From Paenibacillus tepidiphilus (GTDB lineage Bacteria > Bacillota > Bacilli > Paenibacillales > Paenibacillaceae): DNA of 64,000 nt. Every line of letters begins with the position of its first letter. Position 1 is the first letter of the stretch. Shown here piece after piece: positions 62,082 through 64,000 of this stretch. Both the position numbers and the translations under genes were made by a program. The notes below the pieces were generated by a model, which was not told where the DNA came from, ran no database searches, and saw only the letters and a program-made list of their open reading frames with translations. The stretch spans positions 124,001 through 188,000 of the forward strand of contig NZ_VWRQ01000008.1 of assembly GCF_008635795.1 (NCBI RefSeq), written 5' to 3'.

Positions 62082-63735
62082 GCTTGTCGGGGTACAGCAG
62101 CTGGTAGGCACGCAGGGCGACCTGTATGGAAATGCGGTTCTCCGGAAGCATGAAGTCTTCGCCCAGCAGCTCGGTAATTTTCTCAAGGCGGTAATACAGC
62201 GATTGCCTGACGATGAACAGATTACGGGCGGCGATTTGCTTGGAGCCGTCGTGATCCAGGAAGACGCGCAGCGTCAGCAGCAGCTCGCTGCCTTTGGACT
62301 TATCGTGGTCGATCAGCGGTCCGAGGTAGCTGCGGATAAAGTTCTCCAGTGTCTTGCCGTCGTTCAGGTTCAGCAGCAGCTGGAAGACGCCGAGCTCCTC
62401 ATACAGCAGAACGGGCTTCTGATAACAAGAGTACAGCGACAATGCCTGCACCGCTTCCTGGTAACCGGCGTAGGCTTGCTTGAGCCCGCGGTGCGCTTTG
62501 CTGACGCCGATGACGAGCTGCAGATCCTTCAGCTTCTCGTCGGAGCGGATATGCAGGAGGGCATCCAGTGCCTGCTGCAGACGCAGCTTGCCGGGAAGCC
62601 TTGACTGGATATCGAGGGCGATAACGGTCAGGCGGTTATTCTTGAGGGTAATCAGGGGGCGCAGGGAGTACTTCTCGAAGATGGAGCGCAGGATGAGCGA
62701 CAGATGGAAGGTGATCGATTCCCAGTCATTCTCCGGGCTGCTCCAGTGCACATCGCGGGGATTCTGAATCTCCACCAGGCATACCCTGTACGGCAGTTCG
62801 TTGACGACGTTGTAATCCGGTCCGACCAGGCTTTTGACGCGGCTGTCCTCTTCGATGCGGCCGCTGATCAGTTCATCTACCCACAGATTCTCCGAGAACA
62901 GCCTGCGCTCTTCCATATAACGGGTCCGCAGCAGCTCCTGGGCGATGGACAGAGAAGCGGAATCGAGCAGCAGGCAGTCAAATTCCTGCGGCTTGTGGTG
63001 AGTGACCATCAGAATATAAGCCCAGGTCTGATCCAGGGCGCCGACCGGCTTCAGGGCGACGGTCTTGTTCCGGAACTCGCGGAGGTAAGGTGCGGCATCC
63101 GGCTGGAGGTTCTCCGTCTCCTTGTCCAGCGATTCAAAGAATTGCAGCAGCGGAGCCTGCTCATCGGGCGGAAGCGCCGGAAAGAACAGCGGTTTGCCCT
63201 GCGGCTGGATGTAGACAATCTGTGTGCGGGTGCTTTTGCATAACAATTGCAGCACCTTGAGTGTCCCTTGGGAGGTCAGCGTCAGACGGTGGAATTCGCG
63301 GGAGATACTCTCCAGCTCCTGCAGCATGCGGTGGTGGCGGTTAATAATCAGGGAGTGCAGATCGAGTGTGATATCTACAAAGCGGACGGTACGGGTGAAG
63401 ACAATCAGCGGAAAATCATGGGCATTGGCCAGATCGGTCATCTCCTGCGGAATGCTGCTGAAGTAGGTTCCCAGCTCAATGCACAGGCATGCGGCATTCT
63501 TCTCGATTAAATTCTGCATAAAGGTCAGGGCCGATGGCAGATCCGTGCTCATGCCTATGCCGGTTGTGAGAATCATCTCTTCCCCGTGAATCAGGCCGTC
63601 GAAGCCGGCGCTCTCCAGTACATGTACCCAGCGGATGGCCCGGCTCAAGCCGGCGCGGCCGCCGATGGCCTCGGCTTCTGCGAACAGCGGCCGCTTGAGT
63701 GCGTCGCGGATCGTCAATACAAGCTCCCAATCCAT
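62047..63735 (-). CDS. PucR-family regulator
   Basis: A 562-residue regulator. N-terminal PucR ligand domain (GLSRAIRWVHVLESAGFDGL; GEEMILTTGIGMSTDLPSAL), a GGDEF-like degenerate middle (CdaR type), and C-terminal helix-turn-helix (FLDHDGSKQIAARNLFIVRQ SLYYRLEKI). PucR regulators respond to purine or pyrimidine catabolites and amino compounds. ATG 63735 has AGGGGG at 6 nt. It faces the aminotransferase gene, and a perfect palindrome lies upstream; matching half-sites occur at the ABC-operon promoter, which argues that it controls that operon. Confidence 0.92.
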   Translation of the reverse strand: MDWELVLTIRDALKRPLFAEAEAIGGRAGLSRAIRWVHVLESAGFDGLIHGEEMILTTGIGMSTDLPSALTFMQNLIEKNAACLCIELGTYFSSIPQEMTDLANAHDFPLIVFTRTVRFVDITLDLHSLIINRHHRMLQELESISREFHRLTLTSQGTLKVLQLLCKSTRTQIVYIQPQGKPLFFPALPPDEQAPLLQFFESLDKETENLQPDAAPYLREFRNKTVALKPVGALDQTWAYILMVTHHKPQEFDCLLLDSASLSIAQELLRTRYMEERRLFSENLWVDELISGRIEEDSRVKSLVGPDYNVVNELPYRVCLVEIQNPRDVHWSSPENDWESITFHLSLILRSIFEKYSLRPLITLKNNRLTVIALDIQSRLPGKLRLQQALDALLHIRSDEKLKDLQLVIGVSKAHRGLKQAYAGYQEAVQALSLYSCYQKPVLLYEELGVFQLLLNLNDGKTLENFIRSYLGPLIDHDKSKGSELLLTLRVFLDHDGSKQIAARNLFIVRQSLYYRLEKITELLGEDFMLPENRISIQVALRAYQLLYPDKLTLPSARSAQL

Positions 63736-63812
63736 AAGCATCCCCCTCGCTCTTTCTCGTGTGATCAGGCTGCGAAAGGTCCTCTCCCGCAGGTAAAAAA
63801 TACACATTTGAA

Positions 63813-63831
63813 ATTAGACATTATGTCTAAT
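63813..63831. promoter_or_regulatory. Perfect palindrome upstream of the pucR-type gene
   Basis: ATTAGACATTATGTCTAAT has perfect 9-bp arms around one central T. It lies about 78 bp upstream of the start codon. A TATAAT at 63863-63868 on the plus strand may belong to a divergent gene beyond the window. The remainder of 63832-64000 shows no gene. Confidence 0.75.
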
Positions 63832-64000
63832 GTATCGAAAAGCTGAAATGATATAGTTTGATTATAATGTAAGAATATATAACCTGATGGGATAGGGAGT
63901 GGCGCTGAACAGGAGGCATTAGGATCATTTTACTACATTGGCTCAGGAATGTAAGCAAGATATTAAGGCGATTTCTATAACTTATGTAAATATATATTAC

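Noticed and set aside
60885..62186. 433-residue leftward frame opposite the aminotransferase
   Set aside because: It is an antisense frame over a complete PLP enzyme with all motifs, and it also overlaps the pucR-type gene end.

Overview
The window looks like chromosomal DNA of a Paenibacillus-type Gram-positive (Bacillota). The basis is a moderately high GC content, strong Shine-Dalgarno sequences, GTG/TTG starts, a YesM/YesN-type two-component pair next to a sugar-binding lipoprotein, CUT1 sugar uptake genes without their own ATPase, a class D sortase, and mqn (futalosine) menaquinone genes. No rRNA, tRNA, prophage, IS element or CRISPR array was recognised.

Layout. 1-3.3 kb: end of a sensor kinase, YesN-like regulator, sugar-binding lipoprotein. 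3.6-6.7 kb: pepT, then a sortase with its LPDTA substrate (leftward). 7.2-8.2 kb: luciferase-like monooxygenase. 8.5-16 kb: a LacI-controlled alpha-glucoside uptake operon ending in a GH65 phosphorylase, with repeated GAAAAGCTTTTC operators. 16.1-19.7 kb: two tiny ORFs and a GGDEF-EAL protein. 19.7-24.7 kb: aldehyde dehydrogenase, Crp/Fnr regulator, divergent hcp with a palindromic operator between them, then manganese catalase. 24.8-28.4 kb: LysR/aldo-keto reductase facing a DMT exporter/flavin reductase pair. 28.5-33.7 kb: a FapA-like gene behind a c-di-GMP-I riboswitch, a chemoreceptor and an aromatic-acid exporter-like protein. 34-37.8 kb: potABCD. 37.9-39.1 kb: a gene-free block of CCA-based low-complexity repeats and 40-bp tandem repeats. 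39.1-42.6 kb: endonuclease-like protein, methyltransferase, mqnD, mqnB. 42.9-45.6 kb: an MhqR-type quinone-stress operon with matching operators. 45.9-49.7 kb: FlxA-like protein, an ECF module containing an EcfA-EcfT fusion, and divergent bioY. 49.8-54.9 kb: alpha-amylase, DUF72, MBL hydrolase, diguanylate cyclase. 55.4-63.7 kb: a THI5-like ABC transporter, malonate/methylmalonate-semialdehyde dehydrogenase, class III aminotransferase and PucR regulator. This last set is consistent with pyrimidine or beta-alanine catabolism.

Themes. Sugar uptake with phosphorolysis, redox and electrophile stress (hcp, Mn catalase, mhq, flavin enzymes), and c-di-GMP signalling (two GGDEF proteins plus a riboswitch) recur. 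The best candidates for new biology are the riboswitch-FapA unit, the CCA-repeat/40-bp-repeat island, the EcfA-EcfT fusion, and the operator sets that tie regulators to their operons. All calls were made by reading the sequence; none was checked against a database.
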